A DNA stretch of 64,000 nucleotides from Gonocerus acuteangulatus (GCA_946811695.1 OX328126.1:9326361-9390360), one strand, 5' to 3'; shown: positions 45,991 through 59,462, counted from the stretch's first letter. Notes: generated by a model from the letters alone, not told the origin. Program-made: numbers and translations.

Positions 45991-48400
45991 TATTTATAAG
46001 TGATTCGCATCTACCCTTATTTATAAGGGATTTCACTCCTTCAAGGTGGGTGGTACCTGTATGGTCTAATGAACCAGCATTAAGATGGATATAAAGGTGG
46101 TACCTGTATGGTCTAATGAACCAGCATTAAGATGGATATAAAGGTAGTACCTGTATGGTCTAACAAACCAGCATTAAGATGGATATAAAGGTGGTACCTG
46201 TATGGTCTAATGAACCAGCATTAAGATGGATATAAAGGTTGTACCTGTATGGTCTAATGAACCAGCATTAGGATGGATATAAAGGAAGAGGGCGTAAGAA
46301 CCGAAAAGTTACTCGCCCTAAAAATCCAATCCTAATCCTATAAAGGTAGAACCTGTATGGTCTAATGAACCAGCATTAAGATGGATATAAAGGTAGTACC
46401 TGTATGGTGTAATGAACCAGTATTAGGATGGCTATAAAGGTAGTACCTGTATGGTCTAATGAACCAGCATTAAGATGGATATAAAGGTAGTACCTGTATG
46501 GTCTAATGAACCAGTATTAGGATGGATATAAAGGTAGTACCTGTATGGTCTAATGAACCAGCATTAGGATGGATATAAAGGAAGAGGGCGTAAGAACCGA
46601 AAAGTTACTCGCCCTAAAAATCCAATCCTAATCCTATAAAGGTAGAACCTGTATGGTCTAATGAACCAGCATTAAGATGGATATAAAGGTAGTACCTGTA
46701 TGGTCTAATGAACCAGCATTAAGATGGATATAAAGGTAGTACCTGTATGGTCTAATGAACCAGCATTAAGATGGGTATAAAGGTAGTACCTGTATGGTCT
46801 AATGAACCAGCATTAAGATGGATATAAAGGTAGTACCTGTATGGTCTAATGAACCAGTATTAGGATGGATATAAAGGTAGTACCTGTATGGTCTAATGAA
46901 CCAGCATTAGGATGGATATAAAGGAAGAGGGCGTAAGAACCGAAAAGTTACTCGCCCTAAAAATCCAATCCTAATCCTATAAAGGTAGAACCTGTATGGT
47001 CTAATGAACCAGTATTAGGATGGATATAAAGGTAGTACCTGTATGGTCTAATGAACCAGCATTAAGATGAATATAAAGGTAGTACCTGTATGGTCTAATG
47101 AACCAGCATTAAGATGGATATAAAGGTAGTACCTGTATGGTCTAATGAACCAGCATTAAGATGGATATAAAGGTAGTACATGTATGGTCTAATGAACCAG
47201 TATTAAGATGGATATAAAGGTAGTACCTGTATGGTCTAATGAACCAGCATTAAGATGGATATAAAGGTAGTACCTGTATGGTCTAATGAACCAGCATTAA
47301 GATGGTAATAAAGGTAGTACATGTATGGTCTAATGAACCAGTATTAAGATGGATATAAAGGTAGTACCTGTATGATCTAATGAACCAGCATTAAGATGGA
47401 TATAAAGGTAGTACCTGTATGGTCTAATGAACCAGCATTAAGATGGATATAAAGGTAGTACCTGTATGGTCTAATGAACCAGCATTAAGATGGATATAAA
47501 GGTAGTACCTGTATGGTCTAATGAACCAGCATTAAGATGGATATAAAGGTAGTACCTCTATGGTCTAATGAACCAGCATTAAGATGAATATAAAGGTAGT
47601 ACCTGTATGGTCTAATGAACCAGTATTAAGATGGATATAAAGGTAGTACCTGTATGGTCTAATGAACCAGCATTAAGATGGATATAAAGGTAGTACCTGT
47701 ATGGTCTAATGAACCAGTATTAAGATGGATATAAAGGTAGTACCTGTATGGTCTAATGAACCAGTATTAAGATGGATATAAAGGTAGTACCTGTATGGTC
47801 TAATGAACCAGCATTAAGATGGATATAAAGGTAGTACCTCTATGGTCTAATGAACCAGCATTAAGATGAATATAAAGGTAGTACCTGTATGGTCTAATGA
47901 ACCAGTATTAAGATGGATATAAAGGTAGTACCTGTATGGTCTAATGAACCAGCATTAAGATGGATATAATGGTAGTACTTGTATGGTCTAATGAACCAGC
48001 ATTAAGATGGATATAAAGGTAGTACCTGTATGGTCTAATGAACCAGCATTAAGATGGATATAAAGGTAGTACCTGTATGGTCTAATGAACCAGTATTAAG
48101 ATGGATATAAAGGTAGTACATGTATGGTCTAATGAACCAGTATTAAGATGGATATTTAATTCAATTATTTCCATAGCCAGAGGTTTGGAAATGTCTGTTA
48201 TATTCCTGGAAGCCTCTGGTTATTCAGCAGATATCTTCAAATGCGAGTGTATAGTTTAGTGTCCTGCAAGTAAGAAAGTATTGTGTTTATGTACTGGCTG
48301 CTGTCCCTCAACAATTCGTAAATGTCATGTGGGATATTTAGGTTTTGTCGCCTTCTGCACTCCGTAAGTAGGTGTTTTAGAGTAAAGTTGGCATTGCATA
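45991..48400 (-). mobile_element. LINE copy 2 with an internal satellite, bounded by target duplication
   Basis: A 13-bp target duplication AAAAGAGTTTGTT lies at 45978-45990 and 48401-48413. Inside, the minus strand runs from the last about 50 codons of LINE ORF2 (TLKHLLTECRRRQNLNIPHD to the stop at 48237) through the 3' region to TTATAAATA at the 3' end. It is the same LINE as 26158-26820, but the single 3'-region unit has become a 2.1-kb array. 5'-truncated, as expected for target-primed reverse transcription. Confidence 0.9.
46047..48157. repeat. 47-bp satellite inside the LINE 3' region (about 40 units)
   Basis: Units read TAAAGGTAGTACCTGTATGG then TCTAATGAACCAGCATTAAG and ATGGATA. A 57-bp or so insert carrying AGGGCGTAAGAACCG and CGGTTCTTACGCCCT-like complementary ends (GTTACTCGCCCT) appears three times (46285, 46581, 46924; spacing 296 and 343 bp, differing by exactly one unit), giving a higher-order repeat in the first kilobase. 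Confidence 0.95.
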
Positions 48401-48413
48401 AAAAGAGTTTGTT

Positions 48414-48879
48414 AAACTTGCGAAACTCTATTAAATTAATAAAAAAAATATATATATTCAAACAAAAGTGAAATAAGAACACTTTCAGTACTAAATTAAT
48501 TGATATAAGAATAACAAGCACATAATTCAGTTTAAATACATCTCAACAAGAAGAGTATTGTTTTGAGACAATGGTTTCCTCGCGGTCTATATTTTAACAA
48601 GGGTTCATCCATCATAAGACAAGACCCGAATTGTCGACAGCAGATCTAAAGACGGTTTGTTCCTACACCCAGTGGAAGGGGGACCGTTATGTATGTATAT
48701 ATATAGATGCAGAGAGAGATGGAGGGAGGAACGGGCGACCTTCTTTTATGAGTGACATACCCGAAATATCCTCAGCGGCTGTCAGCTGGCACCGACGAAA
48801 AATTCCAAGAGTCCAATTCTATTGAATAGTTTTGCACGAAATGTTTGTGCACGAAAACAACGCAATTTCAAAAAAAAAA
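48414..48879. other. Mostly unassigned
   Basis: ACAAGACCCGAATT near 48619 resembles the terminus of the Merlin element at 58807, so a solo end may be present. No gene seen. Confidence 0.4.
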
Positions 48880-50701
<1,822 letters not shown>

Positions 50702-50940
50702 AAATAGTCCTTCACGCAGGAGCTGCATAACTAAGCACTTTCCTCAGAATTTGGGTAGTGTAGACTGCTCTCCAGAACAATTTGCTTAAAATATAATACA
50801 TAAATAAAATAAAAACATGAATAGTTCTCTTTTAATTTTGTAATGAGTAACCGTTCAATTATTAATTTGCTTCCAGAGTTATGTTTACACATGGTACCTA
50901 CTACACTACGTAATAAATACAAAAAACCTCAGTCTTTCTA

Positions 50941-51925
50941 GTGGTAGAAAGCGCTCCTTGCGGCGGCTTTGTGAACCTACGTCTGGCGGGCTTTTCTATT
51001 GAAATATATTACAAAGTAAAACCCCCTTTCCGATTCAGCTCATTTTTACAACACTTCTTTCTCATGAGTTACCCACGACGTATACCGTTTCGTTACAATA
51101 CAGCAGAAATTACGACCGGTATGAGTATATTAGTAATTTGGGTCCGGAGTAACCCCCCCCCCCTCCTAATGAACCTATTTAGTTTATTTCTACAACACAT
51201 ATTTACCTGTAGATTACCACTACGAATACCGAATTTCGTCAAAATATACCAAAAATAACGGCTGGTAGTGGCGAATTGGTATTGTGGGTCCGGAGTAAAC
51301 CCCCCCCCTCCTTATGAACCGATTTAGTTCATTTTTATATCTCACTTTTCTCTCTATATAACCACTACGAATACCAAGTTTCGTTTAAATATAACAAATA
51401 TTACGGCTGACATGGTCAAATTAGTGTTTTGGGTTCGGGGTAAACCCCCCCTTCCGGTGGACCGATTTTGGTGGTTAACGAACTCTTTACAATACTTAAA
51501 TTACATCAGAACCTTATTTTTAGAGAATTTAGTTTTAATCAGATTTCCCAACCGTTTTCAAGATACATTAGAAAATGATCCAAGATCTTAAAATTTTTCA
51601 TGTCTACTAATACATCTACTTCCTTAACACCAAACGAAACCAAAATTTAAATATCTGAGATTATATGAATGTCAAATGTCTGGACCCAGTTTCAACGGAA
51701 TCAATCGTTTCTGAATACCCAAACTGAAAATTAGTTTGGAAAAGTAGTTGTATACATTTTTCTCGTAAACAGTTACAGATATAGCTTTAGAAATGGTTTT
51801 ATTCGTTTTTCTACGTTAAAAACCTATAAAACGAGTACCTGCAAGCATATGAACTTGAAAACGTAAGCGTTACAAAAGCTATGTTCCGGTGGACCAATTC
51901 TGATGGTTAACGAACTTTACTTTTC

Positions 51926-52011
<86 letters not shown>

Positions 52012-52156
52012 TACACATAAATTTGAGCCCCCGTTATTTTCGAGGCCTATGGGATCTGAAACGTAAAAGTTTCCAGTCAGCAGTTCCGGATTGCGTCATG
52101 AGACCAACCTCATAAGCGGGTTTCCATCCTATGGATGGAGGGAGGAACCGCGCTAA
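50941..52156 (+). mobile_element. Helentron-like element H6, 5' end diverged
   Basis: Three imperfect copies of about 160-170 bp (each ending in GGGTCCGGAGTAACCCCC-type C-runs near 51160, 51300 and 51445), then the family's distal block (GGTGGTTAACGAACT, TGCAAGCATATGAACT), (TA)n at 51930-52002 and the 3' hairpin end GGAGGAACCGCGCTAA (CTAA 52153-52156). Confidence 0.6.
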
Positions 52157-52640
52157 TACCTGAACCCGCCGACTATAATTAGCGCTTCACACGAGTGAAT
52201 ACGGCTTGCCAGCCCTTGAACAGACTCCGGGTGATATATGGTTTACACCATTATGCAACATATCGTGTTTTCCAAGGTGTTTCTCATTAAATTAAACATC
52301 TTCAAACCGCTAAGACCAGTTATAAATAATTAAATAAAACGAACGACCTCCAAGGACTGGTCATCGGGGCATAACGCAGATCTAACATCTAAATAATAAG
52401 GATTTCCCCAATAACGGGGAGGATAAGGTACCACCGAGAGGATGTAATAACCAACTGAAGGTTATACACGCAGACGGATGTGCAGCAGACTGGCAAAGTG
52501 TTCACGAGCAGGAAACGGTAGAAGGAGATGGTCAGAAGATAGTAATGGTGGCTAATTCTTTTATCAGAGATATGGATAGATATCTTCCATCAGGAATTGT
52601 AAAGAAGTATGCACATAATAGGCAATTTATTTATGTAATA
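52157..52640. other. No recognised feature
   Basis: Relatively GC-balanced spacer. No gene recognised. Confidence 0.45.
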
Positions 52641-52651
52641 ATAGGCACAAA

Positions 52652-52829
52652 GGGGTCTCCCGTGGTCTAGTGGCTAGCGCCTTAGATTTATAAGCGGGAG
52701 ACGATGGGTTCGATTCCCACCGGTGGCAGGAATTTCCTTATCTCACGGCTCGTTAAGAAAATTCCTGGCTGCACCCTGGATGTCGCCGCTAATGGCCTAG
52801 ACGTCGAAGCGCCGTAAAAAAAAAAAAAA
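52652..52829 (+). mobile_element. tRNA-derived SINE (copy 3), full-length
   Basis: Head GGGGTCTCCCGTGGTCTAGT, B box GGTTCGATTCC, body, tail GCCGCTAATGGCCTAGACGT then CGAAGCGCCGTAAAA and poly(A). Target duplication ATAGGCACAAA on both sides (52641-52651 and 52830-52840). Confidence 0.95.
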
Positions 52830-52961
52830 ATAGGCACAAAAGAGAAAAGAATCAACAGACAACATATTGACAAACCGGATGTAACCACCAGCGAAGTTCA
52901 AGCGAAGAAGTTAATTCTCCACAAATGAACATAACCTTGGTGCAACACTACAGATATAGAC

Positions 52962-53891
52962 TAAGGGGTATACTACCTTGTAAGATTTTTTTTTCTGGGC
53001 TAAAAGTATTCCTTAAACAATCAAAAATGATATCCAAGAGTTGATGCGAAGAAACCTTTTTTAAATGGGCACAAAAATACGATTTTCCTAATGAAATTCT
53101 GATGCCGAGTAACGCGATGTTAATTTGAAGATAATTTTTTGAGGGAGATTCGATTGGTCCCTTTTTAAATTGTTAAGCTTTTTTTTTTGGTTCTCCTTTA
53201 ATAAATTTCCAAATCAAAACCCATTTATTTATCTTTATTACAAGAAATTAATAAAAAAAAAAAAAAAAAAAAATTAAATAGGAAAGAAATGAACATTTCA
53301 GAACATTCAATTTTAAAATAGTTTTCTCAAAACTATGTTTTTCAAATCGGGCGATACTCTGGCGTCTTCAATTTTTGCCCGATCAACTTCAAATTTTAAC
53401 TCCAGCTTCCTTATGATATTTTCTAGTAAAGGACATCGGATTTTGTCGATACATTGAATTATAACAAGTTTATGACCGATTTTCAACGGATTTGTTAATA
53501 GAAAATGAATAATTGTTCACAATTTTTGAAAAAATTAATATTTCTTAAACATCCTACCTACTTTACTAGATTTAATCTTCTTCTTTCGAAATAATTTTAG
53601 TTTTTCGTTCTAGATACAAAATTGCTGCCTGCAGACGATCGCCTGTAAAAAAAGAAGGGTTCCATTCGTCAGACACAGCGCCGCCATTTTTTTTCGAGGA
53701 ATTGAGACTTTTTTTTGGTTGATACTTTAACATCCCATCTAAAACGTTAGATTAGCTAATCGCCTCCGTTACGGTCAAGCAATAAATAAATACATAAAAC
53801 GTTAGATATAAAGAATTTAAAAATTTATTTCTTCTTTGTGAATTCAATGAAATGACTTGATTTTGAGCGTGCAATGAAGTATTACCCCTTA
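52962..53891. mobile_element. Dispersed repeat family D (copy 2) with short TIRs
   Basis: Begins TAAGGGGTATACTACCTTG and ends with the complement of TAAGGGGTAATACTTCATTG, giving TIRs of about 13 bp. About 930 bp and non-coding. It abuts the 62-bp array. Superfamily uncertain. Confidence 0.6.
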
Positions 53892-53892
53892 A

Positions 53893-55070
53893 AAATAGAA
53901 TATGGATGTACAAATCAATTCAAGGTAATACTGAGAAGAAACGACCTTGACAGGTGATAGAATATGGATGTACAAATCAATTCAAGGTAATACTGAGAAG
54001 AAACGACCTTGACAGGTGATAGAATATGGATGTACAAATCAATTCAAGGTAATACTGAGAAGAAACGACCTTGACAGGTGATAGAATATGGATGTACAAA
54101 TCAATTCAAGGTAATACTGAGAAGAAACGACCTTGACAGGTGATAGAATATGGATGTACAAATCAATTGAAGGTAATACTGAGAAGAAACGACCTTGAAA
54201 GGTGATAGAATATGGATGTACAAATCAATTCAAGGTAATACTGAGAAGAAACGACCTTGACAGGTGATAGAATATGGATGTACAAATCAATTCAAGGTAA
54301 TACTGAGAAGAAACGACCATGACAGGTGATAGAATATGGATGTACAAATCAATTCAAGGTAATACTGAGAAGAAACGCCTTGACAGGTGATAGAATATGG
54401 ATGTGCAAATCAATTCAAGGTAATATTTAGAAGAAACGACCATGACAGGTGATAGAATATGGATGTGCAAATCAATTCAAGGTAATACTGAGAAGAAACG
54501 CCTTGACAGGTGATAGAATATGGATGTACAAATCAATTCAAGGTAATATTTAGAAGAAACGACCATGACAGGTGATAGAATATGGATGTACAAATCAATT
54601 CAAGGTAATACTGAGAAGAAACGACCTTGAAAGGTGATAGAATATGGATGTACAAATCAATTCAAGGTAATACTGAGAAGAAACGACCTTGACAGGTGAT
54701 AGAATATGGATGTACAAATCAATTCAAGGTAATACTGAGAAGAAACGACCATGACAGGTGATAGAATATGGATGTACAAATCAATTCAAGGTAATACTGA
54801 GAAGAAACGCCTTGACAGGTGATAGAATATGGATGTGCAAATCAATTCAAGGTAATATTTAGAAGAAACGACCATGACAGGTGATAGAATATGGATGTAC
54901 AAATCAATTCAAGGTAATACTGAGAAGAAACGCCTTGACAGGTGATAGAATATGGATGTGCAAATCAATTCAAGGTAATATTTAGAAGAAACCACCTTGA
55001 CAGGTGATAGAATATGGATGTGCAAATCAATTCAAGGTAATATTTAGAAGAAACGACCTTGACAGGTGAT
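53893..55070. repeat. 62-bp tandem array (about 19 units)
   Basis: Units contain GATAGAATATGGATGTACAA, ATCAATTCAAGGTAATACTG and AGAAGAAACGACCTTGACAG. Subtypes (CGACCATG; CGCCTTG with one base lost; GTGCAA; ATATTTAG) recur in ordered runs in the second half, indicating multi-unit duplications. Confidence 0.97.
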
Positions 55071-55603
55071 CACAAGGAAGGAATGGATTAGTAATGGTTG
55101 GATATTTTTTTATGACAATGATAAAAATCTTACATCATGGATTTTAAACAAACTAAGTCTGGGTGAGTCCAGGGACGGTGTCGGACCCCAAATCCGACCC
55201 TCGAACGGTGAGGTTAGAAGATACAAGTATTTTTGTGCGCATCCAAGTTTCGAAAAGTCCTCCAGAAAATAGAACGAATGTACTGTCGCTGAGCAAAACT
55301 CTTCCCTGGGTCGTGAATAAATTTACATACAACGAATAAAATGTTACCGAATGAATTTGAATAATATGTAAAAAATATATAATTATTAAACGATAATAAA
55401 GCATAACAATTTATATATACATTTATTATCTATTGAGAGTGCACAACAAGGTGATTAAATCTTTTTGTCTATGTGCGAACAAAGCTATATTGTTATGTAG
55501 CATAACAAGACATGTAACTACAAGCCAAGAAATTGATTCTGCAAAAAATTTAATAATCTTATCATAACAGACTAAGGCCAACTACGAAGGAACCAGGTAC
55601 ATC
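55071..55603. other. No recognised feature
   Basis: No gene seen. Short ORFs on both strands lack similarity. Confidence 0.45.
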
Positions 55604-55690
55604 AGGTCGAACCAACATCAGGCATCAGACCATCAGACCATCAGGCATCAGGCATCAGACCATCAGGCCAAACATCAGGTCGAACCAACA
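55604..55690. repeat. CATCAG-rich short repeat
   Basis: Irregular repeats of CATCAGGC/CATCAGACC and GGTCGAACCAACA. Confidence 0.8.
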
Positions 55691-55829
55691 GTTTAAGGAC
55701 CAAATCGAGTAAGAAGACATTTTAATGGTTAATATCGACGTATTAGTTGGTTTGATTATAATGAAGGAATGAAAGATTGACCAAAGTGCAGGCTTTTGCT
55801 GTAGAGATGGATAAAGAATCAATGTTTTA

Positions 55830-55900
<71 letters not shown>

Positions 55901-55905
<5 letters not shown>

Positions 55906-56069
55906 TGTGTGGAACGGCTTCTTTCTCCAGCGGTGTCGCTCCTCTCTCCATCGCAATATTTCGTCGGGTTCATCTCCGACTTCTTCAGGCTGCTATGTGT
56001 CGTCCTCGGTGGTTGTCAAGGGAATGACACATGACACCGCTGGAGAAAGAAGCCGTTCCACACAAACAT
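55901..56069. mobile_element. Foldback with hammerhead-like core, 37-bp perfect arms
   Basis: Arms 55901-55937 and 56033-56069 are exact complements (ATGTTTGTGTGGAACGGCTT...). The centre holds a minus-strand hammerhead-like motif. Same family as 42967-43100 and 61230-61390 (shared CCGCTGGAGAAA...GCCGTTCCA). Confidence 0.75.
55954..55993 (-). ncRNA. Hammerhead-like motif in foldback
   Basis: Minus strand: CTGAAGA (55988-55982), helix II GTCGG/CCGAC with an AGATGAAC loop, GAAA (55962-55959), TATT. Helix I (GCAGC with GCGATGG) pairs only 2 bp, so activity is doubtful. Confidence 0.5.
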
Positions 56070-56103
56070 GTGATACCCAGCGATGCAATTTAAAACAAAA
56101 AAA

Positions 56104-56224
<121 letters not shown>

Positions 56225-56310
56225 CTTGGGGTTGGTAAAGAAGTAACCTTATGATTTTAACCAATTTTTTTTTTAATTTATTATCCAAGTCCGACAAGTT
56301 TTTGAACATA

Positions 56311-56660
56311 TCAGGCTGTACCGTATGAAATGTCAGTTTTGGACTTGCCGATTTCCTTCAAATGTCTTGAAACTGTCGTGGCTTCTACTCCGAGTTCTTT
56401 GGCATATTCCCTAGTGTTTTTTGAAGGACAAGCTTCAACCCTTTCTTTCAGGTGGTCATTGTCAAGCTTGGTTTCTGGCCTTCCTCGCTCCTCGTTGTCA
56501 AGGTCAAAATTCCTACTTCGAAACATGGAAAACCACCGGTAAACAGTTCGTTCATTCACCGTTCCCTCCCCGAACGCCGTGTTAACGTTCATACACGCCT
56601 CAGCAGCGCTATGACCGAGCTTAAATTTAACGAAAAATAATACGGATTTCCGATTAAGTC
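56311..56660 (-). pseudogene. mariner transposase N-terminal domain
   Basis: The minus-strand frame is open from about 56660 (LNRKSVLFFVKFKLG) through AAEACMNVNTAFGEG, ERTVYRWFSMFRSRNFDLDN, EERGRPETKLDNDHLKERVE and [13 protein letters not shown]. These are the paired helix-turn-helix motifs and the GRP linker (AT-hook-like) that bind mariner TIRs. It then runs straight into the left TIR, so the DDE/D catalytic domain is deleted. The ATG at 56592 is internal; the true start would lie upstream of the stop near 56665. Confidence 0.85.
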
Positions 56661-56853
56661 ATAATTTAAGTTTTATTTTTTTCTCAGAGGTTCGTTCTCA
56701 CAACACAGTACGCAAGTTACTGATTAAATAATAGGAATAAAAGAGCTTTAATTCTATATGAATAACAATGATGTTTGTAAATAATGAAATAAAAAAGGGA
56801 AAGGATTAAATCGCAAAGTAAACACAACTGACATTTCATAAGGTACAGCCTGA
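56311..56853 (-). mobile_element. mariner element, internally deleted
   Basis: TIRs TCAGGCTGTACCGTATGAAA (left) and the complement of TCAGGCTGTACCTTATGAAA (right), with TA on both sides. 543 bp. Encodes only an N-terminal transposase segment on minus. Confidence 0.9.
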
Positions 56854-56971
56854 TATATATATACATAGGGGCACTTCTTGTTAGGAAGTTTTCTCGTCAC
56901 CGTGTACTCTTTATGAAGAGGTGCGACAAAAGTCACGAAATATGTCTGGCGTAAATAATAAAAACACACGG

Positions 56972-57002
<31 letters not shown>

Positions 57003-57334
57003 ATCCTGGAATATAGAAGAAAATTTCAAATATTTAGATATTGTTAAAATAGACTACATTGTACAAAGAGAACCGTAATTGATACGGGTGGTGAGGTAAT
57101 AAATATCAACCAAGAGTAGGATGGTCTGATAAAACCGCGGGGAAATAAATTGATGAATACATTAAAGGGAACAGTATCCAATATCTATATAATTGAGAAG
57201 CCTAAAATACTCAATGCGGAAAATCTAACGGGAAAATGTTTTTCCGGTTTTGGATGATCATTATTTATTCTGAACAGACATTTCCTCGTGACTTTTCCTT
57301 AAGCAGGAACAAATAAATATCAAGTCCAGACCAG
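56854..57334. other. Unassigned, with (TG)n and a weak hammerhead-like relic
   Basis: 56911-56950 reads TTATGAAGAGGTGCGAC...GTCACGAAATATGTC: a near hammerhead with a mutated first core base. (TG)n runs at about 56978-57002. Confidence 0.4.
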
Positions 57335-57665
57335 GAAAAGGCCTTGGGTCAGGAGGTATGTGGACGGACTACTCGGGCTGGACAAGTAGAGGCGGAGCTC
57401 AAAAGGCATTGGGTCAGGAGGTATGTGGACGGACTACTCGGGCTGGACAAGTAGAAGCGGAGCTCAAAAGGCCTTGGGTTAGGAGGTATGTGGACGGACT
57501 ACTCGGGCTGGACAAGTAGAAGCGGAGCTCAAAAGGCATTGGGTCAGGAGGTATGTGGACGGACTACTCGGGCTGGACAAGTAGAAGCGGAGCTCAAAAG
57601 GCCTTGGGTTAGGAGGTATGTGGACGGACTACTCGGGCTGGACAAGAAGAAGCGGAGCTCAAAAG
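57335..57665. repeat. 65-bp tandem array (about 5 units)
   Basis: Units contain TTGGGTCAGGAGGTATGTGG, ACGGACTACTCGGGCTGGAC and AAGCGGAGCTCAAAAGGC. Two subtypes (GGCATTGGGTC and GGCCTTGGGTT) alternate. Confidence 0.95.
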
Positions 57666-58442
57666 TCAAGTCTTGATCTATTGACTATGTATGGAAATTG
57701 GCGAAAAAAATTGATTCGAACGAGGTCTGTCCTGACTTATTGCAGAAGTTAGTCCATCGTCTGTGCCCTATCCTGAGACGGCATAAAATTACTTCTACCC
57801 ATGCATTTTACGTTTTACTGAATGGGAATTCACGTATTGTGTGCAGTATTTCTCTAAGTTTCTTATGGTCATTCTGTAAACATTCCGTAGTTTCGATTCC
57901 CTGAAGGGAGTGGTCGCTTTTCTTTCTAAAAGGGAAAGGCAGTATACGTTGGCTAGAAAAAGGTGGTAACCTGCCAATATTGCGTTCCAAATACTTTCGT
58001 TATGTATAATTATATAATCCATATATTATAAAAGAAAGTGTACAATGTGCCGCCATGGCCATATATAGAAAATAATTTCGGAGGGAGCTGAGACCATTTC
58101 CGGGGTATGGAATACTAACAATTTAGATCTTGGAAGAGTTTTAGCCAAATTAAACGCTATTACACCCAAAATAGAATATGTTTTATGAACTAAATGATCT
58201 TATTTAATTTATTTTTAAGGGTTTTATGAAATGTTTACCGATCAAATCAAAATTTCGAGAGGGGCTGCAGCCCCATCAGCCCCCCCCCTTATAATCGCCC
58301 ATGTGTGCCACTAAAATTCATTAATTATTCCCGGTACGATCAATGGAGTTCTATGGTGTGGTAACCCTCCAAGAAGAAAGTTATTGTTTTTACCTAAAGG
58401 GCGTGCGTTTGAAGATATATCGGCTGAATGTTTTATAATATA
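57666..58442. other. No gene recognised; possible hAT edge
   Basis: The C-rich GGGGCTGCAGCCCCATCAGC near 58261 resembles termini of some hAT elements, but no partner end was found. Confidence 0.35.
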
Positions 58443-58450
58443 GAATTTAC

Positions 58451-58807
58451 GGGTCTTGTTTAGAACAGGCCCGCCAGTGATTTTAGAACATTCTCTTTTG
58501 TTGCATCTATATATTTTCCTTTCTTCGTAAAATATCGTAATGTGGCCTTTTTTACAATATCTTTCCTTGGGTAGAATTCCTCTTTCGACAAAGAAAATCC
58601 TGGCTCGTTGCTCTTCTTTGCATAAATCGTAAACATCAAAAATATTCATAGTTTAATACTTTTATAACCGCAAATACACAAACAATACTAAATTAAATAG
58701 TATTTAAACATGTGTTTTTATTTCTGTATCGATGGTATCAAATTACATAGTAACAGTTACTAAATATCATTATAAAATCACTGGCGGGCCTGTTCTAAAC
58801 AAGACCC
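58451..58807 (-). mobile_element. Merlin element, internally deleted, 8-bp target duplication
   Basis: TIRs GGGTCTTGTTTAGAACAGGC (left) and its exact complement (right, ending CAAGACCC at 58807). The TIR match extends through GCCAGTGATTTTA, about 33 bp. A perfect 8-bp duplication GAATTTAC flanks it (58443-58450 and 58808-58815). Merlin elements make 8-9-bp duplications. 357 bp long with a transposase N-terminal scrap. Confidence 0.88.
58487..58649 (-). pseudogene. Merlin/ISXO2-like transposase N-terminal fragment
   Basis: From Met at 58649: MNIFDVYDLCKEEQRARIFF, VERGILPKERYCKKGH, ERKIYRCNKRECSK. The C-x2-GH...RC-x4-C pattern is the zinc-ribbon at the N-terminus of Merlin/IS1016-type transposases (family pattern: LLP...CP-GH...RWRC-K-C). 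The frame then reads through the left TIR (58486-58451) into flanking DNA and stops at 58311, so the last about 60 residues of the long ORF are not transposase. The DDE domain is deleted. Confidence 0.75.
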
Positions 58808-58816
58808 GAATTTACT

Positions 58817-58925
58817 AGAACAGTCCAGAACATTCGAGAATATTGCAGAACATTCCAGATCATTGTTAAACATTCGAGAATATTGCAGAACATTCCAGAT
58901 CATTGTTAAACATTCGAGAACATTT
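58817..58925. promoter_or_regulatory. Heat-shock-element-like array
   Basis: Read in 5-bp steps from 58817 the sequence alternates AGAAC/AGAAT with ATTCG/ATTCC/ATTGC for about 22 blocks, i.e. nGAAn-nTTCn units, the HSF trimer recognition pattern. Several blocks are imperfect (AGTCC, ATTGT, TAAAC, AGATC). It is built from a 40-bp direct repeat (58831-58870, 58871-58910). No heat-shock gene follows, so function is inference. Confidence 0.55.
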
Positions 58926-58932
58926 TATTTTT

Positions 58933-59094
58933 ATGGGTGGGAGTATCCATTAGGAGGGTTATATACAGCATAATCTGTCGTAGGTTATGGGTGGGAGTAT
59001 CCATTAGGAGGGTTATATACAGCATAATCTGTCATAGGTTATGGGTGGGAGTATCCATTAGGAGGGTTATATACAGCATAATCTGTCGTAGGTT
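58933..59094. repeat. 54-bp tandem array (3 units)
   Basis: Units ATGGGTGGGAGTATCCATTA, GGAGGGTTATATACAGCATA, ATCTGTCGTAGGTT. Each carries a TATATA-like core. The 60-residue ORF across it is a repeat artefact. Confidence 0.95.
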
Positions 59095-59166
59095 TGAATG
59101 TCAGTTTCTTAACAGTTAAGAGCTGGGAGAGAATAAAAACAATCAGTTTATCTACACACACATATA

Positions 59167-59173
59167 TATATCC

Positions 59174-59222
<49 letters not shown>
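59167..59222. repeat. (TA)n microsatellite
   Basis: Uninterrupted TA run. Confidence 0.95.
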
Positions 59223-59227
<5 letters not shown>

Positions 59228-59462
59228 CGTAGATACTACTACAAGTAGCTTGCTCTCGGAATAAGAAATTCGAAAAATTTAAACATACCTATATATTCCG
59301 GATTAAAAAAAAATATTATTTGTAAACAAGTATTTTTACCTTTTATATTATAAATGTAACGGATAAAAATTGGTTAAGGGGAGTATTCTGTCATCTAGTT
59401 GACATAAGCTGGCAGAGCGAGAAACGGAGACCGCTGAACCAGCAAAATCTTAGAAGGAAGTT

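Noticed and set aside
58311..58649. Intact 112-residue protein
   Set aside because: Only the first about 54 residues are Merlin transposase. The rest is translation through the TIR and flanking DNA.
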